A DNA stretch of 64,000 nucleotides from Rhabdophis nuchalis (Eukaryota; Chordata; Lepidosauria; Squamata; Natricidae): NCBI GenBank assembly GCA_039707465.1, contig CM077647.1, positions 178,607,276 to 178,671,275 on the forward strand, read 5' to 3'. Positions 35,437-61,287 of the stretch are shown here, piece after piece. The notes below the pieces were generated by a model, which made no database searches, had not been told where the DNA came from, and was given only the letters and a program-made list of their open reading frames with translations. The stretch's first letter is position 1, and each line of letters begins with the position of its first letter. A program made the translations under genes and the position numbers.

Positions 35437-35628
35437 TGTAAGGTCAAGGCGGGAGGGGTTGAGCTAGATGACCTACAAGGCCCCTTCCGACTCGTGTGAA
35501 TCTGTTTCAAACTTCTGGGATGCGTTTCGCAACCGAAGCGGAGATGGCACTGAAAATGCATCCATTTTATTCATTGGTGATACACCCCCCCCAAAATAAA
35601 ATAAAATAAAATAATTCATATATATATA

Positions 35629-35825
35629 TGTTAGAATTTTTAAGGGCTGAAAATAAAGAGACCAGGATGGATCCAGATAGCTCAAGGCATAGAGAACTTG
35701 CCTCAAATGCTGGAAAGCCCTGGTTCAAATCCCAGTAGAAGGAGTATGGCCAGCTGAAGAAGGCTAATAAGCCTGAAATGGATCCATCCTGGTCTCTTTA
35801 TTTTCAGCCCTTAAAAATTCTAACA
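35629..35825 (+). mobile_element. hammerhead-bearing small retroelement within a 47-bp perfect inverted repeat
   Basis: Arms 35629-35675 and 35779-35825 are exact reverse complements. Between them lies a tRNA-like segment with an A-box-like TAGCTCAAGGCATAG (about 35678) and a perfect pol III B-box GGTTCAAATCC (35722-35732), then the 5' strands of a hammerhead ribozyme. The right arm carries the ribozyme's 3' strands. Confidence 0.75.
35748..35794 (+). ncRNA. hammerhead ribozyme motif, minimal type I (HHR-1)
   Basis: Core CTGAAGA at 35754-35760 (consensus CUGANGA). Stem II pairs AGGC (35761-35764) with GCCT (35771-35774), loop TAATAA. GAAA is at 35775-35778. Stem III is the palindrome TGGATCCA (35779-35786) closed by A35778-T35787. 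The predicted cleavage site is after C35788. Stem I pairs GGCCAG (35748-35753) with CTGGTC (35789-35794), six pairs with one G-U. Every conserved position is present. The very short stem III matches hammerheads of Penelope-like elements, which act as dimers. Confidence 0.8.
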
Positions 35826-36026
35826 CATATCTAAAAAATGTCACACAGCAGTAATCTAATTTGGTTCTCTGTCTGGATGACTCTGGGTTGAATCGAAGGG
35901 CAGAGAGGGATGATGTTGAGTCTCCTCCCCTTAAAGGGACCTCTTCACAGGAGCTGTGATAATTATTCTTCATATATATATATATATTTACGTAGAATTG
36001 GAAGTATCTTCACGATATATATATTT

Positions 36027-36232
36027 GTTTCCACAACACCTGTTAAGGCCCCAATTAAGGGAGGAAGCACACTGCTTTTCCTTTTCTGCCTTTCGGCTCA
36101 TCACCAGATACCATCTAGACAGAAAGCCAAGAATTCCGTTGTGTAATTTTTTTTATGTGTTACGTTTTTTAGCTGATCAATAAATAAGTGCTTCCTCCCT
36201 TAATTGGGGCCTTAACAGGGTGTTGTGGAAAC
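36027..36232. repeat. inverted repeat, 43/44-bp arms
   Basis: GTTTCCACAACACCTGTTAA... (36027-36069) pairs with its reverse complement at 36189-36232, differing by one inserted G. The 119-nt loop carries GCCTTTCGGCTCATCACCAG, on the minus strand a GATGAGCCGAAA word of Penelope-type ends. Confidence 0.8.
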
Positions 36233-36259
36233 AATTATATATAACTATCCTCCTGTCTC

Positions 36260-36415
36260 AGCTGACAAGAACAGAACCTAGCTGGCTTAAATGGCAAGGC
36301 TCTCGCCTGGCATGTAATACAGCCCTGGTTCGAATCCCAGTAAGGGTATGGCTAATAAGCTCGAAATAGATCTATCCTAGTCTCTCTGACTTATTTATTG
36401 ATCAGCTCAAAAACG
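36260..36415 (+). mobile_element. relic of the hammerhead-bearing element, ribozyme core deleted
   Basis: B-box GGTTCGAATCC at 36328-36338, then GCTAATAAGCTCGAAATAGA and TCTATCCTAGTCTCTC, matching 58931-58962. The stem I 5' strand and CTGACGA core are deleted. The tail TTTATTGATCAGCTC is retained. Confidence 0.75.
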
Positions 36416-36429
36416 TAACATATATACCT

Positions 36430-36800
36430 AACAATATGAACAAACGTGACGACACCTCCTGCTTACCAGACATCTGGAAACCAGCACTGACCAACAGACG
36501 AGCCCCACCCTCCACCCAAGCCGTTGAAATTCAAAATGAGAAACATACAAATAAGACCAATCAGCATCAATCTACCAATCATGATACAGCTGCACAGTCA
36601 ATCAACCCACTCACAACAATAGTCAGCACTCCACCCCCCCCCCCAAAGATTTAAGGAAGGGCGATGCCTTCGCAATCGCATACCGAAGCCTGAGGATGGC
36701 AAGTGAGATCTTGCCGAAACGTTGCAATAAAAATTGGCCTCTCTGATTTATTTATTGATCCGCTCATAAAACTAACACACACACACACACACACATATAA
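36430..36800 (+). mobile_element. Penelope-like element 3' end (probable)
   Basis: A weak frame, LPDIWKPALTNRRAPPSTQ, is followed by CCTGAGGATGGCAAGTGAGA, TCTTGCCGAAACGTTGCAAT and the tail TTTATTTATTGATCCGCTCA. CTGAGGA, GGCAAG/CTTGCC and GAAAC form a second hammerhead-like word with one unpaired T. The tail is shared with the small elements at 36260 and 58818. Confidence 0.6.
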
Positions 36801-36869
36801 AATGCAAGAGAGAAATGGGGAAGGGAAAAAAAAACAGCATTGATAGTCTCAGCCAGCTTCCAACACGCA

Positions 36870-37035
36870 TGAATGGGGAGGAAACTCTGGGCTCACTTAA
36901 AGACGGCATGATTCGCTTCACGAAGGCAGCGCTTTCCTTAACAGCCGTGGTGAAAAGGTGGTAAAATCGGGTGCGACTTGCTCAATAACCAATGGAAATT
37001 CTACTCCTAATGGTGGTCGTAAGCCGAGGACCCCC
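36870..37035. mobile_element. MITE family A fragment
   Basis: ATTCGCTTCACGAAGGC, AACAGCCGTGGTGAAAAGGT and GGTCGTAAGCCGAGGACC form the right half of the family. Confidence 0.65.
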
Positions 37036-37039
37036 CCCC

Positions 37040-37720
37040 GTTCCGCAAAGAAAGTGTTCTGACCCAGCCGTAGCCGAAGCAAGAAACAGACTTCTTGTTG
37101 TGAATTAACACTCCTCTTGTGAATTAATGGCATTCAGCCAGGCAATGGTCCCCCAAGGAGTTAACTGCAGTACAGACCTTATCAGCTCCTTGAGATAACT
37201 GCCAGGTGGTGAGCTCCTAGCTGCAAGGCTGCGAATTAACGTCTGGCAAGCAGTCTTTGCAGCATGAAAAACAGTGAGCAAAATCTTCAGAAATACGAAT
37301 GGTTGTCTCCTACGACCAGCACTCCCCTTTCCTTCTATTTATTCCCCAGCCACGGAGGGGCCAATTCAGCATCCATGTGTGCTTTGCTTCCCGAGACAAC
37401 TCCTTGTCCTCCGTTGTTCACCTCTCCTAACTGCTCTGCGCATATGCGCATTGGGAACAGCCCCCAGCTGTTCTTCCTCCCCACTTAGCCCCCAAAGGCA
37501 GATGCCTCTCCGATGGCTGGGAAATGTCGGACGGCCCTGGCGCTATCCTCTGCGTCCGACGCATCCATCAGAGCCTTCCTCAGATTCCAGAACTGGCCCA
37601 CCTTCCTCCCCCAAACCTCCTCCTCATCCGCCGCCAGCTGGTGGGCCACAACACCAAAGTGGTTAAGAGTCTTGGCAAAGAGACCCTCCCCCAACCATCT
37701 CAGGTGCTACTTTTTTGAAG
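37040..37720. mobile_element. unclassified interspersed repeat X, copy 1
   Basis: Shares a run of landmarks with 60868-63205: ACCTTATCAGCTCCTTGAGA, GGTTGTCTCCTACGACCAGC, TTATTCCCCAGC, AGAGCCTTCCTCAGATTCCA and GAACTGGCCCA. Possibly an LTR or a long non-autonomous element; class undetermined. Confidence 0.6.
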
Positions 37721-38089
37721 GGCCAATCCCAACCCAGAAGACCCACCGAAGACTGGTGGCTTCCACTGGTGGCTTCCATGACGGCTGGCGGCTCGCGTCG
37801 GAAGCAGGGAGCCCAATGTGTGGTGCCTCCCTCTGTGACCATGTTCTTGAGGTCCTAGAAACATTAGGAGTGTCCCTGCTGCCCGAGAGAGTAAAGGCCC
37901 ACCCAAGAAACAGGGCAGCCCGCCCAAAAGTCCTTAAGAGAGTCAAGGCTGGCAAAGTGTGGAACCTCGAACTCGGGATCAGGGCTCTTTTCAGCCAAGG
38001 GTTCATCGCTCCTTTCCTCGCTTTTGGGAAGACCAACTCCTCACCCGTCCCCAAGGAAGAAACTTCCTCCAAAAGGATACCCCAACAGA
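37721..38089. other. intergenic, nothing firmly recognised
   Basis: An open frame runs through here but shows no recognisable domain and continues out of repeat X into CR1. Not called as a gene. Confidence 0.4.
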
Positions 38090-38750
38090 CTTTTGAGTGT
38101 TGGAAGGGACCTTGGACGTCTTCTAGTCCCACCCCTTACTCAAGCAGGAAACAGTATATGATTTCAGACAAATGGCTTTCCAAAAACCTCCACCTATGCA
38201 GCACCCACAGCTTCTGGTGGCAAGCAGTTGCACTGGTTAATTGTTCTGATGGTCAAGAAATCTCTCCTTAATTCCAGGTTGCTTCTCTCCTTGATCAGTT
38301 TCCATCCATCGTTTCTTATCCTGCCTTTGGAGGTACTTTGGAGTATAGGCTGCCCCCCCTCTTATTTGCGGCAGCCCCCCCCCCCAATACTGAAAGACTG
38401 CTGTCATGTCCCCCCAGGCCTTCCTTTCTCCAGAGTAGCCATATCCAATTCCCACAACAGTTCTTCCTGTTTCAACCTCCAGTCCCCTAATCATCTTTGT
38501 TGCTCTTCTCTGCACTCTTTCTAGAGCTGGAGTCAGCATACCGTGGCTCTGGAGCCGCATGTGGCTCTTTCGTCCCTCTGCTGTGGCTCCCTGTAGCTCA
38601 TGTCTCACAACTGCCCATTTGCGACACCCACCTGCATGCGATTGATTGAGCTTTTTCAACCCCCTGCACGTTTTGTGGCTCCCGGTGTTTAAATTTGCGG
38701 CCCACTGTTCTAGAGTCTCAACATCTTTTTTTTAATATTGTGCCCACCAA
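38090..38750 (-). mobile_element. CR1 LINE 3' part, with hAT insertion
   Basis: The plus strand shows GAGTGTTGGAAGGGACCTTG (reverse 3' end), then the reverse of the CR1 coding end up to TCTAGAGTCTCAACATC. The hAT at 38527-38707 duplicates TTCTAGAG. Confidence 0.82.
38527..38707. mobile_element. hAT-like MITE in CR1
   Basis: TTCTAGAG at 38519-38526 and 38708-38715 flank CTGGAGTCAGCATACC ... GCGGCCCACTG. The interior has GGCTCTGGAGCCGCATGTGG, as in the element at 14206. Confidence 0.75.
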
Positions 38751-39718
38751 AATGATACTATATATACTCTGGAATAACCTGCGCAATTTCAACCAAACTT
38801 GGTACCAATGACTTAACTCTCTGGAAAAAAAATACTGTTGGGGTAAGACACTCCTAGAACCCCTTGGGGGGGGGTGTTCTGTTAAAATACACCCTGCTGT
38901 GCCTTAAAAGGGCTTCTATTGTACTGCCATAAAATGACTTGCTCTCTGAAAAAAAATACTGTGGGGGTAAGACATCCCTAGAACCCCTCAGGTATGTGTT
39001 CTGTTAAGATACAGCCTGTTGTGCCTTAAAAGGGCTTCTACTGTACTGCCATAAAATGACTTACTCTCTGGAAAAAAATACTGAGGGTAAGACATCCCTA
39101 GAACCCTCGGTGTGTGTGTGTTCTGTTAAGATACAGCCTGTTGTGCCTTAAAAGGGCTTCTACTGTACTGCCATAAAGTGACTTACTCTCTGGAAAAAAA
39201 TACTGTTAGGGTAAGACATCCCTAGAACCCCTCAGGTATGTGTTCTGTTAAGATACAGCCTGTTGTGCCTTAAAAGGGCTTCTACTGTACTGCCATAAAA
39301 TGACTCACTCTCTGGAAAAAAAATATTGTGGGGGTAAGACATCCCTAGAACCCCTCGGTGTGTGTGTATTCTGTTAAGATGCAGCCTGTTGTGCCTTAAA
39401 AGGGCTTCTACTGTACTGCCATAAAATGACTTACTCTCTGGAAAAAAATACTGTGGGGGTAAGACATCCCTAGAACTCCTCGGGGTGTGTGTGTTCTGTT
39501 AACATACAGCCTGTTGTGCCTTAAAATGGCTCCTACTGTACTGCCGTAAAATGGCTCCTACTGTGCAGCACGGTGGAGTTGCCATGGTAATGGCATCACA
39601 GTACTCCACAAGGGGGCTCCGCCTGGTAAGGGGGAAAAATCCAACGTTAGAAATTACGTTTGGTCCTGTTATTTCCCCCCTATAAATAAATACCCGGGCA
39701 ACGCCGGCTTATCGACTG
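38751..39718 (+). mobile_element. Helitron-like element with 120-bp minisatellite
   Basis: The 3' end CGGCTTATCGACTGG|T fits the Helitron CTRR|T rule. From about 38815 to 39560 the interior is six to seven copies of a roughly 120-bp unit (TAAGACATCCCTAGAACCCC ... CTACTGTACTGCCATAAAAT). The 5' end is not clear. Confidence 0.55.
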
Positions 39719-41853
39719 GTGGTATAATACGGTATGTGAGTCCTTATCTGGAGTTCCTCTAATGGAAACTTTAAAGCTCAGCCAGGGTTTTCCGAATGGA
39801 TTATATATTTCCTTTTATTTAGCTTATTAACAGTCAGTGTTTTATTTCTCTTCAAGATTACAAAGCAGTCCAAAAATGTTTGAGCCTACTAGCGGCTTGG
39901 GGGAATGGGGGGTTGCATGTTTAACTCCTACGGGAGCGAAAAGGGGTAGTGTTTGAACACACGCGTGTGCGTCGGCCTGAGTGATCCTTCCCCCGGATGT
40001 GACGCTGCGTCATTTCTTCAGCCATCATCTCTTCCTTCTTCATCGGTAATAAAACCCACTATTCCTTCGGAGGCCCCTGCCGAAATGATTTGCAACCCAT
40101 CATAAAAATGGAACGTACAGGAAGTTCTCGATTCACAACAGTGGGCGGAGCGACCGAAGGTCCAATGGCTCTACTCAAAGCGACATTTTTCAATTACAAC
40201 CGTAGGCGGCATCGCCACGGTCACTGTGATTAAAATCCAGAGGCTTCCTGACCCTTATTTTACGACCGTTGAGGTGTCTCGCGGTGTTGCCGCGTCACCG
40301 ACTGACCCACTGCAGAGATTCACTTAACAACCACGGTGAGAAAATGGGGCCAAACTCGCTGAACTCTCCCTCGGCCGCAGACATTTGGGTCTCAATGGTG
40401 GTCGTTAAGTCGAGGACTATCTGTACATTCCAGATTTGAGGATTGGGGGAACCGACCGCTGACGTCGTCTTCGTAGACAATGGTCTTTTCTGTTTGTCTT
40501 CAGTGCGAGCTTCTATGAAGAATTTAGCGGCCCAAGGTGATGATCGGACGTTTTGGGACTTCAGACCAAAACTCGCTGTCCGTCGAGAAAAACGACATTG
40601 CTCGACGCGTCTGATCTACCCATCGGTTTCTTTCAGGGAGGGAAGGATTTGAAATAAGTCTTTGTTTGGGGGATTTGGTCACCTCTGGTCCAACGTCCCG
40701 AACGTGAGCCCTTTGCAATGAGAAGTGTGTCACGGACACAATTATTAAAAACAAGAATGAATGCATAGGTCGAACTTTCGAATCCTGTCTCGGACGTCAG
40801 TCCGCAGACTCCGGGCCCTAATTCCCATATCCGACATCGGTAAAACAGAAATAAAAAGAGAATTCTCTCCCACCACAAACCCAGATCGTCCCTCGAAGAA
40901 CCTTTTAAAAAAAAAAAAATCCAAGAGGGATTTTAAAAACCGGAGGACTAGCCCGACCTCCTAGCTAAGCATTCCGACACACAATTCTTGACCCCATATC
41001 CTTCAGTTCGTAAATCTTTCCGTTGGCGAAAGGGTATTAAAAATTCTCTTCCGGGGAGCAAATTTTTAGATTGTTCTCTTTCTCCTCGATAGTCCGCGGA
41101 GAATCGTCTTGCTGGTTAGATTTACATTTGCCTTAAATTTAAAATGTTGTCTGTGGAGTAAAAGCATAGTGAGTACATCAAAGGTCTTCCTTACTGCTTC
41201 CAAATTCAGCGTTTCTCGACCTGAAGCACTTGAAGATGTAGGGACTTCAACTCCCAGAATTCCCTCATCGTTTTCCGGGAACAAAAATGGCGGACAAATT
41301 GAATGAAGATGTCCACCGAATGATAGTGGATTCATTTAACCACTTCATAACCACAATTTGCTTAAGGAGCATTGCCCCCCCCCCAAAAAAGTCGTAAAAT
41401 TAAGTTGTTCACCCATTTAATGACCAGCAATGACTTACGACCGTAATTCTGGTTTCCATTATGGTCCTACGTCTAGGATGATCCATTTTCTATTTTGTCT
41501 GTCATTTAATTTCTGTTATTTTCAAGGCAGGCCGTAGGACCCTTTAGGGTGTATAATATTATCTGTCCTAAGGAAAAGGAATTAAAATGAACGTAATTAT
41601 GTTAATTATTACGGAAGTGGGGGAGGGGGGGAAATAAATCCCATATAACCACCTTCAAGTTTGCAAATTTTAAGAAAGGCAATAGGCAGTTAAAAGAGTT
41701 GAAGTCCGCGCATCTTCAAGTTTGCAAAATCGAGAGAACGCTACGCCAGCTAATTTTGGCGCAACTCGCTGTGACTCCTAATTTCCAATTTAAGTCCGTC
41801 CGTTTAAATAAATGAGCTTTTGCTGCTGGGGCAGCCGAGATGAAGCGACTCTT
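39719..41853. other. SLC22A17 3' flank or 3' UTR, with MITE A copies
   Basis: Two MITE A copies lie at about 40115-40435 (right end GTCGTTAAGTCGAGGACTAT) and 41330-41475. The nearest minus-strand AATAAA words are far away, near 39817 and 39840, so the 3' UTR end is not fixed. A single ACTTCAACTCCCAGAATTCC occurs at 41247. Confidence 0.45.
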
Positions 41854-58717
<16,864 letters not shown>

Positions 58718-58755
58718 CTGCGGAGGGGGGGGGGGGGAAAGGACAAAAGGATTTA

Positions 58756-58786
<31 letters not shown>

Positions 58787-58817
58787 ATCTAACAATTATC
58801 TATACTAAATACTCCTG

Positions 58818-59000
58818 TCTTAGCTGATGCAATGGGTAGAGCCTGGTTAGGCTGTAGTGCTAGGCTTCTGCCTTGGATGCATTGCAGCCCCGGTTCCAAT
58901 CCCAGTGGGGTGTGGCCAACTGACGAGAGCTAATAAGCTCGAAATAGATCTATCTTGGTCTCTCAAATTTAAATGTATTGATCAGCTCATAAAACTAACA
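58818..59000 (+). mobile_element. hammerhead-bearing small retroelement, second copy
   Basis: A tRNA-like head with TTAGCTGATGCAATGGGTAG and the B-box GGTTCCAATCC (58892-58902) is followed by a complete hammerhead motif at 58914-58960. The tail TGTATTGATCAGCTCATAAA ACTAACACACA is shared with 36740-36790. It lies in SLC22A17 intron 1 on the antisense strand. Confidence 0.72.
58914..58960 (+). ncRNA. hammerhead ribozyme motif, minimal type I (HHR-2)
   Basis: Core CTGACGA at 58920-58926. Stem II GAGC (58927-58930) with GCTC (58937-58940), loop TAATAA. GAAA at 58941-58944. Stem III palindrome TAGATCTA (58945-58952) closed by A58944-T58953. Predicted cleavage after C58954. Stem I GGCCAA (58914-58919) pairs with TTGGTC (58955-58960). 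Compared with HHR-1, stems I, II and III differ by substitutions that all preserve pairing, and the core varies only at the free N7 position. Confidence 0.85.
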
Positions 59001-59024
59001 CACACATATATATTGATTTATACA

Positions 59025-59775
59025 CTAGCCGTTCCCGGCCATGCGTTGCTGTGGCCCAGTCTGGTGAAATGGCCAACCAATCTGTGTGTAGATCTACACC
59101 TGCACACAACCATCGTATAACCCCCAGCCTACCTACCTACTGTATTTCTCCCTCTCTCTATCCCTCTACCTACCTACCTACCTACCTACTGTATTTCTCC
59201 CTCTCTCTATCCCTCTACCTACTGTATTTCTTCCTCTCTCTATCCCTCTACCTCCCTACTGTATTTCTCCCTCTATCCCTCTACCTACCTACCTACCTAC
59301 CTACCTACCTCCTGTATTTCTCCCTCTCTCTATCCCTCTACCTACCTACCTACCTACTGTATTTCTCCCTCTCTCTATCCCTCTACCTACTGTATTTCTT
59401 CCTCTCTCTATCCCTCTACCTCCCTACTGTATTTCTCCCTCTATCCCTCTACCTACCTACCTACCTACCTACCTACCTACCTACCTACCTACCTACCTCC
59501 TGTATTTCTCCCTCTCTCTATCCCTCTACCTACCTACCTACCTACTGTATTTCTCCCTCTCTCTATCCCTCTACCTACCTACTGTATTTCTTCCTCTCTC
59601 TCTATCCCTCTACCTACCTACCTGCCTGCCTACTGTATTTCTCCCTCTCTATCCCTCTACCTACCTACCTACCTACTGTATTTCTCCCCTTCTCTATCCC
59701 TCTACCTACCTACCTACCGTATTTCTCCCTCTCTATCCCTCTACCTACCTACCTACCTACCTACCTACCTTCTTT
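59025..59775 (-). mobile_element. Helitron-like element, CTAC minisatellite interior
   Basis: The left end CTAGCCGTTCCCGGCCATGC (3' end of the minus-strand element, host A at 59024) is followed by CAGTCTGGTGAAATGGCC and then CTACCTACC, TGTATTTCTCCCTCTC arrays. A diverged inverted copy of 54975-56227. Confidence 0.68.
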
Positions 59776-59874
59776 CCGTCAGAAATCAGAATTTTAGGTC
59801 TCTGGATATTTAAAAAAATCATCGGTAACTCGAGTCTATTCATTGTAAATTCCCCCCCCCCCTTAAGGTTAGGA

Positions 59875-60858
59875 CAGGGGTCGGGAAGCTTTTGGGCGAG
59901 AGAGCCAGGAACGCCACCTATTTTAAAATGCCATTCCGTGAGAGCCACACAATATGTTTAAAACTACATACAAGTAAAACATTTGCATTTTATATAAGAC
60001 CAACACTTTCAAAGTACAATACATAAGTCTCTTAATTCTTTTGCTTTCTTTCTCTTTCTCTCTCTTTTTCTGTGTGTCTCTCTCCTCCCTTCCTCTCTGT
60101 GTGTGGGTGTCTGTCTGTCTGTCTCTCACTCACTTAATCACTCACTCTGTGTGTGTATGTGTGTTTGTGTCTGTCTGTCTCTCATTCATGCACTCACTTA
60201 ATCACTCACTCTGTGTGTCTGTCTGTCTCTCACTCATTCACTTAATCACTCACTCTCTGTCTCTTTGTCTCTCTCTCTGTTTCTGTCAGTCTCTCTCCGA
60301 TTCCCTCCCTCCTTCTCTCTCTCTCTCTCTGTGCCTGTCTCGTCTTGCGGCCGCAGCCCCACTCCGTGGAAAATATAGCCGCCCACGCGCCGCACAATTA
60401 CAGCCTGGAGCAGGACCACAGCCCCTCTCCCAACTGGTCCTTCCTTGCTCGGAGGGCTTCGGAGGGAACCTTCTGCAGACGGCCAGGCGAGTGAGAACAG
60501 CTTCCCGCCGTTACGAAGTCTCCGAGGCTGTAATTGTATGGGCTGTGCGCGCACACCTATGTTTCCCACGGCGTGGAGCACCAGCTGTGGAAAACATAGG
60601 CTCGTGCGCACAACCCATACAATTACAGCCTCGGAGACTTCGTAACGGCAGGAAGTCGTTCTCACTCGCCTGGGCGTCTGCAGAAGCTTCCCTCCGAGCA
60701 AGGAAGGACCAGTTGGGAGAGGGGCTGTGGTCCCTGCTCCGGGCTGTAATTGCGCAGCGTGCGCGCGGCTATGTTATTTATATAGATTTGTCTGCGAGCC
60801 AGATGCAGCTATCCAAAGAGCCGTATGTGGCTCGCGAGCCATAGGTTCCCGACCCCTG
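59875..60858. mobile_element. hAT-like foldback element
   Basis: Termini CAGGGGTCGGGAA and TTCCCGACCCCTG; 8-bp target duplication GGTTAGGA at 59867-59874 and 60859-60866. The interior has a GT/CT-rich microsatellite zone (60030-60340) and a nearly perfect 200-bp-arm inverted repeat (about 60371-60570 and 60577-60776). No transposase. Confidence 0.88.
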
Positions 60859-60867
60859 GGTTAGGAC

Positions 60868-61219
60868 CTAGGCTTCACCGAATCACGAAACACATTCCTT
60901 GTCCCGAAAAAAAACCACCCCTTTTTATTTGGCTAATGTGAATTCCCAGCGTTCACATCCGGCAAAGTCCCGTCAAACAGTCTTTCAAGGGTGAATTGCA
61001 AACGCCGACCTTATCAGTCCTTGGAGAATTGCCAGGCTGATAGCTTCCAAAGGCTGTTCAAGAAAATCCTTGGCAAGGAGGCTCTGAGAGTCACGAACAA
61101 ATCTTCACACTAATCCATTGTCTCCTGCAAACTCCACTCCCCTGGCGTTCCCTCTTTTATTCCCTCTGGGAGGGGCTATTCACCGTCCACCTGTGGCTTT
61201 ACTCCCAAGTCGACCATTG

Positions 61220-61287
<68 letters not shown>

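Larger units (their letters stand above)
33656..35500 (+). mobile_element. CR1 LINE (plus) interrupted by an opposite-strand CR1
   Basis: Plus-strand pieces 33656-34068 ([36 protein letters not shown]) and 34929-35500 (RLQELGLASLVRRRTRGDM and a 3' UTR ending GACCTACAAGGCCCCTTCCG) belong to one element. The break falls inside the codons for IQFWSP-type sequence. Confidence 0.85.

Noticed and set aside
36690..36745. Third potential hammerhead ribozyme (CTGAGGA ... GAAAC)
   Set aside because: Stem II has an extra unpaired T next to the core and no convincing stem I or cleavage site was found. Kept only as a Penelope-type signature.
37513..38271. 252-residue open frame on the plus strand
   Set aside because: It runs from repeat X across unrecognised sequence into a reversed CR1 3' end, with no domain or splice context.
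60041..60844. 267-residue frame and its antisense partner
   Set aside because: They come from the microsatellite and foldback arms of the hAT element; similar frames on both strands reflect the inverted repeat.
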